A DNA stretch of 64,000 nt. Origin: Flavobacterium defluvii (lineage in GTDB: Bacteria; Bacteroidota; Bacteroidia; Flavobacteriales; Flavobacteriaceae). The stretch is taken from contig NZ_FQWC01000012.1 of NCBI RefSeq assembly GCF_900129555.1, positions 1-64,000 on the forward strand, in the 5' to 3' direction. Shown one piece after another: positions 49,682 to 58,681 of the stretch; positions within the stretch are counted from its first letter, which is position 1, and each line of letters starts with the position of its first letter. Made by a program: the position numbers and the translations under genes. The notes under the pieces are model-generated. The model had not been told where the DNA came from. It worked only from the letters and a program-made list of their open reading frames with translations, and ran no database searches.

Positions 49682-51043
49682 ATGGACTTTTCAAATAATA
49701 TTTTAGAAACAATTGGTAATACGCCATTGGTAAAACTCAACAAAATTGTTGCTGAAATTGATGCGCTTGTATTGGCAAAAGTCGAAACTTTTAATCCCGG
49801 AAATTCTGTAAAAGACAGAATGGCGGTGAAAATGATTGAAGATGCCGAAGCTGATGGAAGACTTAAACCAGGTGGAACTATTATCGAAGGAACTTCCGGA
49901 AATACCGGAATGGGACTTGCACTTGTTGCAATTGTAAAAGGTTACAAATTGATTTGTGTAATCTCAGACAAACAATCTAAAGAAAAAATGGATATTCTTC
50001 GTGCTGTTGGTGCAAAAGTAGTAGTGTGCCCTACTGATGTTGAGCCTACAGATCCTCGTTCTTATTATTCAGTTTCAAAACGTCTGGCAGAAGAAACACC
50101 AAATTCCTGGTATGTAAACCAATACGATAATATGTCAAATTCATTGGCACATTATGAACAGACCGGACCAGAAATCTGGAAACAAACCGATGGAAAAATA
50201 ACGCATTTTGTTGTTGGAGTAGGAACGGGAGGAACTATTTCTGGAGTTGGAAAATACTTAAAAGAGAAAAACCCTAATATTAAAGTTTGGGGAATTGATA
50301 CGTATGGTTCTGTTTTTAAAAAATACCACGAAACAGGAATTTTTGACGAAAACGAAATTTATTCTTATATAACAGAAGGAATAGGAGAAGATATTTTACC
50401 AAAAAATGTTGACTTTTCTTTAATCGACGGATTCACAAAAGTTACAGATAAAGATGCAGCGGTTTATACAAGAAAAATTGCTCTTGAAGAAGGGATTTTT
50501 GTTGGAAATTCTGCCGGAGCTTGTATAAAAGGTTTATTACAGTTAAAAGAACATTTTAAGCCGGATGACGTTGTTGTGGTTTTATTTCACGATTCCGGCA
50601 GCCGTTACGTAGGTAAAATGTTCAATGATGACTGGATGCGTGAGCGCGGTTTCCTTGAAGAAAATGTTACAAAAGCCGAAGACGTTATCAAAGATCATAT
50701 CGACAAAGAATTAATCGTTGTTCGTACAGAAGAATTAGTTTCGCATGCGATCGAGCGTATGCGTAAATATAAAATTTCGCAAATTCCGGTTGTAGATATT
50801 AACGGTTTTGTTGGTTCTGTTGATGAAACAGATTTATTCAGAAGTTATGTTGCAGATAAAAACGTAGCCGAAAAACCAATTAAAGAAGTAATGGGGAAAC
50901 CTTTTCCAATTGTAAAATTAGGAACGCCAATCGAAGAAGTTTCTAAACTTTTCAGCAAAGAAAATGATGCTGTTTTGGTCGATTTAGGAAATGGTCATCA
51001 TCACATTATTACTAAATATGATATTATTGGTTCTATAAAATAA
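49682..51043 (+). CDS. PLP-dependent cysteine synthase / cystathionine beta-synthase with CBS domains
   Basis: A 453-residue enzyme. The catalytic domain (about 1-330) has the PLP lysine K44 in NPGNSVKDRMA, EGTSGNTGMGLA, and the phosphate loop GVGTGGTISGVGKYL. Two CBS domains follow (about 345-453: VVRTEELVSHAIERMRKYKISQIPVVD and VMGKPFPIVKLGTPIEEVSKLF). This layout is cystathionine beta-synthase-like, condensing serine or O-acetylserine with homocysteine or sulfide. CBS domains suggest nucleotide (AdoMet/AMP) regulation. The exact substrate cannot be fixed from sequence. Confidence 0.93.
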   Translation: MDFSNNILETIGNTPLVKLNKIVAEIDALVLAKVETFNPGNSVKDRMAVKMIEDAEADGRLKPGGTIIEGTSGNTGMGLALVAIVKGYKLICVISDKQSKEKMDILRAVGAKVVVCPTDVEPTDPRSYYSVSKRLAEETPNSWYVNQYDNMSNSLAHYEQTGPEIWKQTDGKITHFVVGVGTGGTISGVGKYLKEKNPNIKVWGIDTYGSVFKKYHETGIFDENEIYSYITEGIGEDILPKNVDFSLIDGFTKVTDKDAAVYTRKIALEEGIFVGNSAGACIKGLLQLKEHFKPDDVVVVLFHDSGSRYVGKMFNDDWMRERGFLEENVTKAEDVIKDHIDKELIVVRTEELVSHAIERMRKYKISQIPVVDINGFVGSVDETDLFRSYVADKNVAEKPIKEVMGKPFPIVKLGTPIEEVSKLFSKENDAVLVDLGNGHHHIITKYDIIGSIK

Positions 51044-51063
51044 ATTGAATCAAAATAAATTTT

Positions 51064-51105
51064 AATCCGCAAATCTGATACTTTAATCAGGTTTGTGGAT
51101 TTTTC
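51064..51105 (+). terminator. Terminator after the CBS-domain enzyme gene
   Basis: AATCCGCAAATCTGA (51064-51078) pairs with TCAGGTTTGTGGATT (51087-51101), with G-T pairs, then TTTTC. Confidence 0.8.
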
Positions 51106-51191
51106 TTTTAAAAAAAATTGAAAAAATAATTTATTTTGTAAGAATAGTTTTAAATTTTATTATTTTTAGATTTTAATTTTATAGTCTAAAA

Positions 51192-52460
51192 ATGAAAGAA
51201 GACTTTCTTCATTATCTCTGGAGATTTAAAAAGTTCAATACTCTGGATCTCAAATCTGCTCAAAATGAATCAATCACAATTATAAAAACCGGTGATTATT
51301 TAGAACTTGCGGGTCCTGATTTCTTTAATGCCCATATTAAAATTGGAGATCAAAAATGGGCTGGAAATGTAGAAATTCATTTAAAATCTTCAGATTGGTA
51401 TTTGCATAATCACGAAAAAGATCCTGCTTATGAAAATGTAATTCTGCATGTAGTTTGGGAAAACGACACTCCCATTTTTAGAGAAAATAATATTGAAATT
51501 CCGGTTTTGGTTCTCAAAGATTATGTTGAAAAAGAAGTTTTGAATAATTATAATGCTTTACTTTCTCCTAAAACATGGATTTCATGCGAAAGGCAAATAA
51601 AGGAAATCGATGATTTTGTTTTTAAAAACTGGCAGGAGAGATTGTTTTTTGAGCGACTGGAACGCAAATCAAAGTTTATTTATGAATTGCTGGAAGAAAC
51701 AAATCAGGATTGGGAAGCTGTTTTATTCTGTCTTTTAGCAAAGAATTTTGGTTTGAATACAAATGGACTGTCTTTTATGCAAATGTCAAAATCGATTCCT
51801 TTTACTATAATTAGAAAAGAAAGTTTTGAAGTTGAAAATTTGGAATCACTCATTTTCGGTACTTTAGGACTGCTAGATGGCGAAAAAGAAGATGTTTATT
51901 TTAAAGACTTAAAGTTCAGATATTTTTATCTTCTGCATAAATATCAACTTGAAAAACCATTTATAAATCCTGTTCAGTTTTTTAAACACCGACCAGATAA
52001 TTTCCCCACAATCCGGCTTTCGCAACTAGCAAATTTGTATAGTACACACCAAAACTTATTTTCTAAAATAATTGATCTCAAAATGGCTAAAAGTGTTTAC
52101 GAATTAATGAATGTTTCGGCAAGTTCGTATTGGCAGAATCATTATCAGTTTGATAAAGAAAGTCCGAAAAAAGCAAAAATGTTATCAAAATCATTTCTTG
52201 ATTTGGTAATTATAAATACTATAATTCCAATTCAGTTTGCCTATTCTAATATAATGGGAGATTCTGTTTCAGAAGATTTAATTGATTTTATTAAAGAAGT
52301 TGCTCCAGAAAAAAATGCAATTATTGATAAGTTTGATTTCATAGGAATAAAATCTAAAAATGCATTTGAAAGCCAAACATTCTTAGAACTTAAAAACGAA
52401 TATTGCAATCATAAAGCCTGTTTGAAATGTGCAATAGGAATGGAGCTTCTGAAAAATTAG
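51192..52460 (+). CDS. DUF2851 family protein
   Basis: A 422-residue protein of the DUF2851 family: MKEDFLHYLWRFKKFNTLDLKSA at the start, DFFNAHIKIGDQKWAGNVEIHLKSSDWYLHNHEKDPAYENVILHVVWEND (histidine-rich), NWQERLFFERLERK, and a C-terminal CNHKACLKCAIG with three cysteines. Family members are Bacteroidota-specific and of unknown function. The His/Cys pattern hints at metal binding (inference). Confidence 0.88.
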   Translation: MKEDFLHYLWRFKKFNTLDLKSAQNESITIIKTGDYLELAGPDFFNAHIKIGDQKWAGNVEIHLKSSDWYLHNHEKDPAYENVILHVVWENDTPIFRENNIEIPVLVLKDYVEKEVLNNYNALLSPKTWISCERQIKEIDDFVFKNWQERLFFERLERKSKFIYELLEETNQDWEAVLFCLLAKNFGLNTNGLSFMQMSKSIPFTIIRKESFEVENLESLIFGTLGLLDGEKEDVYFKDLKFRYFYLLHKYQLEKPFINPVQFFKHRPDNFPTIRLSQLANLYSTHQNLFSKIIDLKMAKSVYELMNVSASSYWQNHYQFDKESPKKAKMLSKSFLDLVIINTIIPIQFAYSNIMGDSVSEDLIDFIKEVAPEKNAIIDKFDFIGIKSKNAFESQTFLELKNEYCNHKACLKCAIGMELLKN

Positions 52461-52520
52461 TTAATCAGAAAATGTGATAATGATAATTTGTACTTTTGTA
52501 ATCCGAAGCAAAGAGAAAAA

Positions 52521-52558
52521 ATCTAAAATCTAAAATCTACAGTCTAAAATCTAAAATC
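52521..52558 (+). repeat. TAAAATC heptamer array before the PspC gene
   Basis: About five units with one interruption, ending 5 bp before the ATG at 52564. Sense orientation, as before hemL. Confidence 0.85.
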
Positions 52559-52563
52559 AAAAA

Positions 52564-52791
52564 ATGTCAGCTATTTTGAAACTTAAATTCTTTTTTGAAA
52601 AATATGGTTTTCACGTCTCTTCAAGACTTGCAGACAAACTCGGAATGCGCGTAACCAGCGTTAGGCTGTTTTTTATTTACATTTCGTTTGTAACAGCGGG
52701 TTTAGGGTTTGGAGTATATTTAACGCTTGCTTTTTGGATTAAATTAAAAGACTTAATTCGTGCCAAAAGAACTTCAGTATTTGATTTATAA
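52564..52791 (+). CDS. PspC domain protein, short
   Basis: A 75-residue protein that is one PspC-like domain: a HVSSRLADKLGMRVTSVRLFFIY helix-turn motif followed by a membrane helix (about 37-58). PspC proteins belong to phage-shock-type membrane stress responses. No pspA is nearby. A TACTTTTG -7-like element occurs at 52491-52498. Confidence 0.82.
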   Translation: MSAILKLKFFFEKYGFHVSSRLADKLGMRVTSVRLFFIYISFVTAGLGFGVYLTLAFWIKLKDLIRAKRTSVFDL

Positions 52792-52824
52792 AAAGTTTTC
52801 ATACTGTCTTAATTATATAAAAAT

Positions 52825-52856
52825 AATAAAGCCTGTTCAACTGAACAGGCTTTATT
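52825..52856. terminator. Bidirectional terminator between the PspC and permease genes
   Basis: AATAAAGCCTGTTCA pairs perfectly with TGAACAGGCTTTATT around two bases. Confidence 0.85.
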
Positions 52857-52874
52857 TGTATAGATCTTTTTTAC

Positions 52875-54386
52875 TTAGATTTCTTCAATTTCGTTTTGAG
52901 GATTATTAAGTTTTGCTCTTTTTTTGCTGTAAGCAAAATAAACAATAATACCTAAAGTTCCCCAGCATAAGAAAGCAATCCATGTATCGTGTCTTACCTG
53001 AGTCATTAAGAACAAGTTGAATGATACACCTAAAGTTCCAACTAAGTAAACAGCCGGAGTTTTATAGTGTCTTTCTAATTCAGGTTTTTTATATCTTAAA
53101 ATCATTACGGCAACACACACCATTCCAAATGCTAATAATGTTCCCATACTGCACATTTCGCTTACTTTTTCAATTGGAGTAAGAGCAGCAACAATCGAAA
53201 TAATTGTTCCAACTAAGAATGTACTTTTATAAGGTGTTTTATAACTAGTGTGAAGTTTGCTGAAAAATGGAGGTAGTAAACCATCTCTTGACATACCTAA
53301 GAAGATACGTGTTTGTCCAAGCATCATAACAAGCATTACAGATGTTAAACCTGCAGTTGCCGCGATTGTGATAATAAATACCGCCCATGTTAATCCGTTT
53401 TCGCTGAAAGCAGAAGCAACCGGAGCAGCTTTGTCTAATTGATCGTAGTGAACCATTCCTGTCAATACTAATGATACTAGAATGTAAAGAATTGTACAAA
53501 TTACTAATGAAGCAATAATCGCAAAAGGGACGTCTTTTTTAGGATTAATAGCTTCTCCAGCCTGAGTCGAAACGGCATCAAAACCAATATAAGCAAAGAA
53601 TACAATAGTGGCAGCCGTTAATACACCGCCAAAACCAAAATTCATTTTTCCTGTAGCATTTCCTAAAGCATCTAAAGCCGGAACTTCAGCAGGAATAAAA
53701 GGATGCCAGTTTTCTACATTAATGTAAAAAGCACCACAAATAATTACAAAAAGTACTACAGCAATTTTAACAATTACAATTAGGTTGTTTGTACTCGCAG
53801 CTTCTTTAATTCCTTTTACAAGGATGGCAGTTACTACCCATGTAATGATAAATGCAGGTAAATTGAATGCAAACGTTGGAATGTCAATTAAATCGTTTGG
53901 AAAAGCTTTATTGTGTTCTGTAACTTTTTCTATTGCAGTGTGTAAATCATTACAGAGCCATATCGGAATATTTATTCCAAACAGATGGAGAAGTTTTACA
54001 AAATAACCGCTCCAGGCGACTGCAACGGTGGTGGCTCCCATCATATACTCAAGAATTAAGTTCCATCCAATGAACCATGCAAAAATTTCGCCGATTGTTC
54101 CGTATGCATACGCATATGCAGAACCTTCTACTGGTAATACTGAAGCAAATTCAGCATAACAAAGAGAAGCAAATAAACAGCCTATACCTGCAATAACAAA
54201 GGATAGAGCCAGAGCCGGACCCGCATAATCATGAGCTGCGATTCCTGTTAAAGTGAAAATTCCTCCACCTATGATTGCCCCAATTCCTAATGAGGTCAAT
54301 CCCCATCTTGTAAGAACTCTTTTTAAATCACTTTTTTTCATATCGGCCTCAAAGGCAGATATTGGTTTAACTCTCCAAATTGACAT
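52875..54386 (-). CDS. APC family amino acid permease
   Basis: A 503-residue inner-membrane transporter with about 12-14 predicted helices. It has the APC signature near the start (LTSLGIGAIIGGGIFTLTG), the second conserved block CYAEFASVLPVEGSAYAYAYGTIGEIFAWFIGWNLILEY, and FFAYIGFDAVSTQAGEAINPKKDVP in the middle. It resembles cationic or broad-range amino acid antiporters and uptake systems. A consensus promoter (TTG-N23-TACATTTG) lies 32-65 bp upstream. No operon partner. Confidence 0.93.
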   Translation of the reverse strand: MSIWRVKPISAFEADMKKSDLKRVLTRWGLTSLGIGAIIGGGIFTLTGIAAHDYAGPALALSFVIAGIGCLFASLCYAEFASVLPVEGSAYAYAYGTIGEIFAWFIGWNLILEYMMGATTVAVAWSGYFVKLLHLFGINIPIWLCNDLHTAIEKVTEHNKAFPNDLIDIPTFAFNLPAFIITWVVTAILVKGIKEAASTNNLIVIVKIAVVLFVIICGAFYINVENWHPFIPAEVPALDALGNATGKMNFGFGGVLTAATIVFFAYIGFDAVSTQAGEAINPKKDVPFAIIASLVICTILYILVSLVLTGMVHYDQLDKAAPVASAFSENGLTWAVFIITIAATAGLTSVMLVMMLGQTRIFLGMSRDGLLPPFFSKLHTSYKTPYKSTFLVGTIISIVAALTPIEKVSEMCSMGTLLAFGMVCVAVMILRYKKPELERHYKTPAVYLVGTLGVSFNLFLMTQVRHDTWIAFLCWGTLGIIVYFAYSKKRAKLNNPQNEIEEI

Positions 54387-54417
54387 ACTATTTTATTGGT
54401 TTATTGTTATTAAGCTC

Positions 54418-54451
54418 CAAATGTATCGTTTTTTGTAAAAAATAAAAACAA
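54418..54451 (-). promoter_or_regulatory. Promoter of the APC permease gene
   Basis: On the minus strand TTG (54451-54449), a 23-bp spacer, TACATTTG (54425-54418). Exact consensus elements at the upper spacing limit. Confidence 0.55.
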
Positions 54452-54672
54452 TTATGATATTTTAAGTTATAAAATATTTAATTTTTTGATTTGTTCTCTT
54501 TGCAATGTTCTGTTAGAGCTTAGTTTATTTTAATCTCTATTATATCGATTGAGTTTGAAATAATAATTTCGTAAACAATATTTTTAGTATTTTTCTTAAT
54601 AAATAAAAATATTATACCGTATTTTATACTTTTTTATAATATCAAATCCTTCTAATAATTACATATTGCAAG

Positions 54673-55548
54673 ATGTTTAGCCAATATTTTAAATTTACAA
54701 GCTATCAAAAAACAGGTATTTTTTTACTTTTTATAATTATCATTACACTGCAGTTAATTTATTTTTTTGCCGATTTTAACCAGTATCAAAAAACTTTTCC
54801 GGAAGAGAATAAATGGTTAGCCTTACAAAAAGATATTGACGCGGAAAAAGAGGCAAAATATAATGAGAAACAAAAAGTATATACTTTTAATCCAAACTTT
54901 ATTTCTGATTATAAAGGATACAAACTCGGAATGTCAGTCGAAGAAATTGATCGATTGCTTGCTTTTAGAAAAGAAAACAAATATGTAAACTCTGCCGAAG
55001 AGTTTCAAAAAGTAACCCAAATCTCAGATTCATTATTAAAGATAATTTCGCCTTTATTTAAATTTCCGGATTGGGCACAGAAAAGAAACGATTTTAAAGC
55101 AGAGAAAAAAGAATATGTGCAAAAAACATTTTCTAAAAAAGAAAACATTATAATTAAGGATATAAATCAGGCCACTCAGGAAGATTTAATTGCAATATAC
55201 GGTATTGGCGAAGTATTGTCTTCTAGAATATTAAAACAGAAAGAAATTTTAGGAGGTTTTGTTTCTATGGAACAGCTCCAAGATGTTTGGGGACTTTCAC
55301 CAGAAGTTATAACTCAATTAAATTCTCATTTTAAAGTCATTATTCCGTCAGGATTTAAGAAGATAGCTATAAACGACGCGACATTAAAAGAGTTATCACA
55401 GTTCCCATACTTTAAATATAATCTCGCAAAACAAATTGTAACATATAGAAGTATGAACGGAAATTTTAATAATATTGAGGATTTGTCAAAAATTAAAGGT
55501 TTTCCTGTTGAAAAAGCAAAAATAATTAGTTTATATTTGGAGTTCTAA
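54673..55548 (+). CDS. Helix-hairpin-helix membrane protein (ComEA-like)
   Basis: A 291-residue protein with one N-terminal membrane helix (about 15-33). Two or three helix-hairpin-helix motifs follow: IKDINQATQEDLIAIYGIGEVLSSRILKQKEILGGF (about 165-200) and INDATLKELSQFPYFKYNLAKQIVTYRSMNGNF (about 235-270), ending ISLYLEF; a degenerate first one lies near 75-110. ComEA-type proteins bind DNA non-specifically in natural transformation; the role here is unknown. Ends 14 bp before the acyl-CoA dehydrogenase gene. Confidence 0.88.
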   Translation: MFSQYFKFTSYQKTGIFLLFIIIITLQLIYFFADFNQYQKTFPEENKWLALQKDIDAEKEAKYNEKQKVYTFNPNFISDYKGYKLGMSVEEIDRLLAFRKENKYVNSAEEFQKVTQISDSLLKIISPLFKFPDWAQKRNDFKAEKKEYVQKTFSKKENIIIKDINQATQEDLIAIYGIGEVLSSRILKQKEILGGFVSMEQLQDVWGLSPEVITQLNSHFKVIIPSGFKKIAINDATLKELSQFPYFKYNLAKQIVTYRSMNGNFNNIEDLSKIKGFPVEKAKIISLYLEF

Positions 55549-55562
55549 AAAATTAGTAAATA

Positions 55563-56705
55563 ATGAATTTTGATTATAACGAAATGCAGTCGATGATTGC
55601 TCAATCTATAAAAGACTTTGCAGAAAAAAATATAAAACCCTATATAATGGAGTGGGATGAAGCCCAGATTTTTCCAATTGATTTATTTAAAAAATTAGGA
55701 GAAATGGGATTCATGGGCGTTTTAGTGCCCGAAGAATACGGAGGATCAGGATTAGGTTATCACGAATATATTACAGTTGTAGAAGAAATTTCAAAAGTAG
55801 ATCCTTCGATAGGTTTGTCGGTTGCGGCACATAATTCCCTTTGTACAAATCATATTTTGACATTTGGTAACGAAGATCAAAAGAAAAAATATCTTCCAAA
55901 ACTAGCCACGGCAGAATATATTGGAGCCTGGGGGTTAACCGAACACAATACAGGATCTGATGCAGGAGGAATGAATACAACAGCTGTTAAGGATGGGGAT
56001 TCTTGGATTATTAATGGAGCTAAAAATTTTATTACGCACGCTATCTCAGGAGATATTGCAGTAGTAATAGTACGAACAGGAGAAAAAGGTGATTCTAAAG
56101 GAATGACCGCTTTTGTTTTGGAGAAAGGAATGGCTGGTTTTTCTTCAGGTAAAAAAGAAAATAAATTAGGAATGCGTGCCAGCGAAACTGCTGAATTAGT
56201 TTTTGATAACTGCCGTGTTCCTGATGCAAATAGATTAGGCGAAGTTGGTCAGGGATTTGTTCAGGCAATGAAAATTTTAGATGGAGGACGAATTTCAATT
56301 GGAGCATTGTCGTTAGGAATTGCAAAAGGAGCTTATGAAGCAGCATTAAAATATTCAAAAGAAAGACATCAATTTGGGCAGCCAATTAGCAGTTTTCAGG
56401 GGATTTCATTTAAACTGGCGGATATGGCAACAGAAATTGAGGCTTCAGAATTACTATTGCATAAAGCAGCCTATTTAAAGCAACAGCATAAACCGGTAAC
56501 ATCAGCCGGGGCAATGGCAAAAATGTATGCTTCTGAAGCTTGTGTGAAAATTGCAAACGAAGCGGTTCAAATTCACGGTGGATATGGTTATACCAAAGAT
56601 TTTCCGGTAGAGAAATTTTACAGGGATTCTAAATTGTGTACTATAGGAGAGGGAACTACCGAAATTCAGAAGCTGGTTATCTCGAGAAATTTGTTAAAAG
56701 AGTAA
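55563..56705 (+). CDS. Acyl-CoA dehydrogenase
   Basis: A 380-residue flavoprotein that introduces the alpha-beta double bond in acyl-CoA. Blocks: FMGVLVPEEYGGSGLGYHEY, AWGLTEHNTGSDAGGMNTTA (flavin/substrate), MRASETAELVFDNCRVP, RHQFGQPISSFQGISFKLADMA, IHGGYGYTKDFPVEKFYRDSK. The catalytic base is E363 in IGEGTTEIQ. It is closest in pattern to short/branched-chain enzymes. Its stop codon lies in the first unit of an AGAGTAA heptamer array. Confidence 0.95.
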   Translation: MNFDYNEMQSMIAQSIKDFAEKNIKPYIMEWDEAQIFPIDLFKKLGEMGFMGVLVPEEYGGSGLGYHEYITVVEEISKVDPSIGLSVAAHNSLCTNHILTFGNEDQKKKYLPKLATAEYIGAWGLTEHNTGSDAGGMNTTAVKDGDSWIINGAKNFITHAISGDIAVVIVRTGEKGDSKGMTAFVLEKGMAGFSSGKKENKLGMRASETAELVFDNCRVPDANRLGEVGQGFVQAMKILDGGRISIGALSLGIAKGAYEAALKYSKERHQFGQPISSFQGISFKLADMATEIEASELLLHKAAYLKQQHKPVTSAGAMAKMYASEACVKIANEAVQIHGGYGYTKDFPVEKFYRDSKLCTIGEGTTEIQKLVISRNLLKE

Positions 56706-56782
56706 AGAGTAAAGAGTAAAGAGTAAAGAGTAAAGAGTAAAGAGTAAAGAGTAAAGAGTAAAGAGTAAAGAGTAAAGAGTAA
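56699..56782 (+). repeat. Heptamer tandem array AGAGTAA, 12 copies, overlapping a stop codon
   Basis: Twelve perfect units. The first one encodes the final codons and TAA stop of the acyl-CoA dehydrogenase gene; TAA then recurs in the other units. Confidence 0.97.
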
Positions 56783-56830
56783 AGAGTTTTTCTATTCTCT
56801 TTTTTCTATAATCTATTCTCTAAAAAAATA

Positions 56831-56858
56831 ATTCATAATTTATAACTCATAATTCATA
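56831..56858 (+). repeat. Degenerate heptamer array (ATTCATA type), four units
   Basis: ATTCATA, ATTTATA, ACTCATA, ATTCATA, immediately before the rpsU -7 element. Related to the array inside the GSCFA gene. Confidence 0.8.
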
Positions 56859-56867
56859 ATTAATTTT

Positions 56868-56895
56868 TACATTTGCGGCCTTAACGAGAGGAGGT
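56868..56895 (+). promoter_or_regulatory. rpsU -7 element and Shine-Dalgarno sequence
   Basis: TACATTTG (56868-56875) is an exact -7 match, and AGGAGGT (56889-56895) is a strong Shine-Dalgarno sequence with 9 bp to the ATG. Other starts in the window lack such a sequence. In Flavobacterium ribosomes the anti-Shine-Dalgarno is masked by bS21, so this element fits known rpsU autoregulation. Confidence 0.75.
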
Positions 56896-56904
56896 GTCTA
56901 TATT

Positions 56905-57099
56905 ATGTTAATTATACCAATTAAAGACGGAGAAAATATCGATAGAGCATTAAAGCGCTATAAGAGAAAATTTGATAAAACAGGAACTGTTCGTCAATTA
57001 AGAGCGCGTACAGCTTTTATTAAGCCTTCTGTTGTAAAAAGAGCTCAAATTCAAAAAGCTGCTTACATCCAAACTTTGAAAGATAGTTTAGAGAGTTAG
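56905..57099 (+). CDS. rpsU: 30S ribosomal protein bS21
   Basis: A 64-residue basic small-subunit protein: MLIIPIKDGENIDRALKRYKRKFDKTGTVRQLRARTAFIKPS, the standard bS21 pattern. In Bacteroidota bS21, with bS18 and bS6, holds the 16S 3' tail and hides the anti-Shine-Dalgarno sequence. The strong AGGAGGT before this gene would let ribosomes lacking bS21 translate it, giving feedback control. It is followed by an intrinsic terminator. Confidence 0.96.
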   Translation: MLIIPIKDGENIDRALKRYKRKFDKTGTVRQLRARTAFIKPSVVKRAQIQKAAYIQTLKDSLES

Positions 57100-57122
57100 T
57101 ATTAAGCTTTTCAAAAATAATT

Positions 57123-57168
57123 ACCGTTAGTGGTCAAAATGTTTTAATTTTGATGCTAACGGTTTTTT
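57123..57168 (+). terminator. Intrinsic terminator of rpsU
   Basis: ACCGTTAG (57123-57130) pairs with CTAACGGT (57156-57163), extended inward by TCAAAAT/ATTTTGA, then a run of T. Confidence 0.88.
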
Positions 57169-57225
57169 ATTTTTATACTTTCTTGTGTATTACATATAAT
57201 AGGTATAAGGCAAAAAAAATAACTT

Positions 57226-58119
57226 ATGAAGTCGAATAAAGAAGCATTTCGTGATTATCTGCAGTATGAAAAAAAATATTCTCCTCATACGGTTAATGCT
57301 TATTTAAACGATATTACTTTTTTTGAAGAATTCAATAGGTCACATTTTGAGCAAGAAGGGGTTGAGAAGGTAAACTATAGCCAAATAAGAAGCTGGATAG
57401 TTTATTTAGTCGATCAGCAGATTTCAAATGTTTCTGTAAATAGAAAAATGGCTTCTTTAAAAGCATTTTATAAATTTCTTTTAAAGATTAAGCAAATAGA
57501 TGTTAATCCGATGCTTAAGCATAAAGCGCTTAAAACTCCTAAAATTGTTCAGATTCCTTTTTCAGAAAAAGAAATAAATGATTTAATGGCTGGTGTAGAT
57601 TCACCTTTCGGATTTGAGGAAGTTAGGGATAAGCTTATTGTGGAGCTTTTTTATACAACCGGAATGCGTCGGGCGGAATTAATAGGTTTGTTGGTTAAAA
57701 ATGTTGATCTTTCTTCGAATCTTATTAAGGTATTGGGAAAAAGAAATAAAGAACGAATTATTCCGCTTTTGCCAGTTGTTGCGGGTCAAATTGATTTGTA
57801 TTTAAAAGAAAGAACGGGACTTGAAGAAATAGTAGATTCGGATTATTTTTTTATTTCGAAAAAAGGGTTAAAATTGAGTGAATCGTTTGTGTATCGATTA
57901 ATAAATTGTTACTTTAGTAGGGTCTCTGAAAAAGTAAAAAAAAGTCCGCATGTGCTTCGGCATACTTTTGCGACTCATTTATTAAACAACGGAGCAGATT
58001 TAAATTCAGTCAAGGAATTATTAGGACATTCGAGTTTGGCATCTACACAGGTTTATACTCATAATAGTTTAGCAGAGTTGAAAAAAGTCTATTCAGATGC
58101 ACATCCAAGAAATAAATAA
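57226..58119 (+). CDS. xerC: Tyrosine recombinase, XerC/XerD type
   Basis: A 297-residue site-specific recombinase. N-terminal SAM-like DNA-binding domain (about 1-90, YLQYEKKYSPHTVNAYLNDI) and a C-terminal catalytic domain with the full set R148 (TTGMRRAELIGL), K172, H242 and R245 (PHVLRHTFATH), H268 (LLGHSS) and nucleophile Y277 (QVYTH). The size and sequence suit chromosome dimer resolution at dif. Whether it is XerC or XerD is not resolvable here, since the partner is not in the window. It sits between rpsU and hpf, a stable position rather than a mobile island. Confidence 0.9.
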   Translation: MKSNKEAFRDYLQYEKKYSPHTVNAYLNDITFFEEFNRSHFEQEGVEKVNYSQIRSWIVYLVDQQISNVSVNRKMASLKAFYKFLLKIKQIDVNPMLKHKALKTPKIVQIPFSEKEINDLMAGVDSPFGFEEVRDKLIVELFYTTGMRRAELIGLLVKNVDLSSNLIKVLGKRNKERIIPLLPVVAGQIDLYLKERTGLEEIVDSDYFFISKKGLKLSESFVYRLINCYFSRVSEKVKKSPHVLRHTFATHLLNNGADLNSVKELLGHSSLASTQVYTHNSLAELKKVYSDAHPRNK

Positions 58120-58152
58120 TAATTCCAAAAGTTTAACCCTAAAATTATTATT

Positions 58153-58455
58153 ATGAAGGTAGATGTTCATGCAGTTAACTTTACTGTCGACAGAAAATTG
58201 GTGGATTTTATTCAAGAGAGAATGGATAAGCTCGAAAAGTATTACGACCGAGTGGTTTCGGCTGATGTTTTTTTAAAAGTTGAAAGAACAAGTGATAAGG
58301 AGAATAAGGCGGTAGAGATTAAGATTAATGTTCCGGGAGATGAATTTTTGGTTAAAAAGCAATGTAAATCCTTTGAAGAAGCAGTAGAGCTTTCGGCTGA
58401 ATCTTTAGAGCGTTTGCTGGTTAAAAGGAAAGAAAAAATCAGAGCACATATTTAA
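58153..58455 (+). CDS. hpf: Ribosome hibernation-promoting factor, short form
   Basis: A 100-residue protein of the HPF/RaiA family: MKVDVHAVNFTVDRKLVDFIQERMDKLEKYYDRVV, then VEIKINVPGDEFLVKKQCKSFEEAVELSAESLERLLVKRKEK. It is the short type without the C-terminal dimerisation domain. It binds between ribosomal subunits in stationary phase. Follows xerC by 33 bp on the same strand. Confidence 0.93.
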   Translation: MKVDVHAVNFTVDRKLVDFIQERMDKLEKYYDRVVSADVFLKVERTSDKENKAVEIKINVPGDEFLVKKQCKSFEEAVELSAESLERLLVKRKEKIRAHI

Positions 58456-58478
58456 TTGAAATTTTTTTTAAAAAATGT

Positions 58479-58508
58479 TTTGATTCAAAGATAAAATAGC
58501 TACATTTG
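58479..58508 (+). promoter_or_regulatory. Promoter of the tRNA-tuf cluster
   Basis: TTTG (58479-58482), 18-bp spacer, TACATTTG (58501-58508), an exact flavobacterial consensus, 37 bp before tRNA-Thr. Confidence 0.78.
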
Positions 58509-58545
58509 CAGTCCGTTAGAAATAGCGGACTTTTTTAATGTATTC

Positions 58546-58619
58546 GCCGATGTAGCTCAGCTGGCTAGAGCAGCTGATTTGTAATCAGCAGGTCGTGGGT
58601 TCGAGTCCCTCTATCGGCT
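58546..58619 (+). tRNA. tRNA-Thr (TGT)
   Basis: A 74-base cloverleaf. Acceptor GCCGATG pairs with TATCGGC, discriminator T; anticodon loop TTTGTAA gives TGT. The T arm GGGTTCGAGTCCC is intact. CCA is not encoded. Confidence 0.95.
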
Positions 58620-58681
58620 CAAAAAATATTTCAAATGCGATTTGAAATTGTTCTTTTAGGATATTGAAAATTAAGAAATTA

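Noticed and set aside
49682..51043. Porin and CBS-domain enzyme considered as a sulfur-uptake operon
   Set aside because: Only proximity supports it; no other sulfur genes or shared regulatory site are visible.
57226..58119. Tyrosine recombinase considered as the integrase of a genomic island next to tRNA genes
   Set aside because: The tRNA genes are intact, the flanking genes (rpsU, hpf, tuf) are housekeeping, and no attachment-site repeats or foreign genes are seen. It fits a chromosomal Xer protein.
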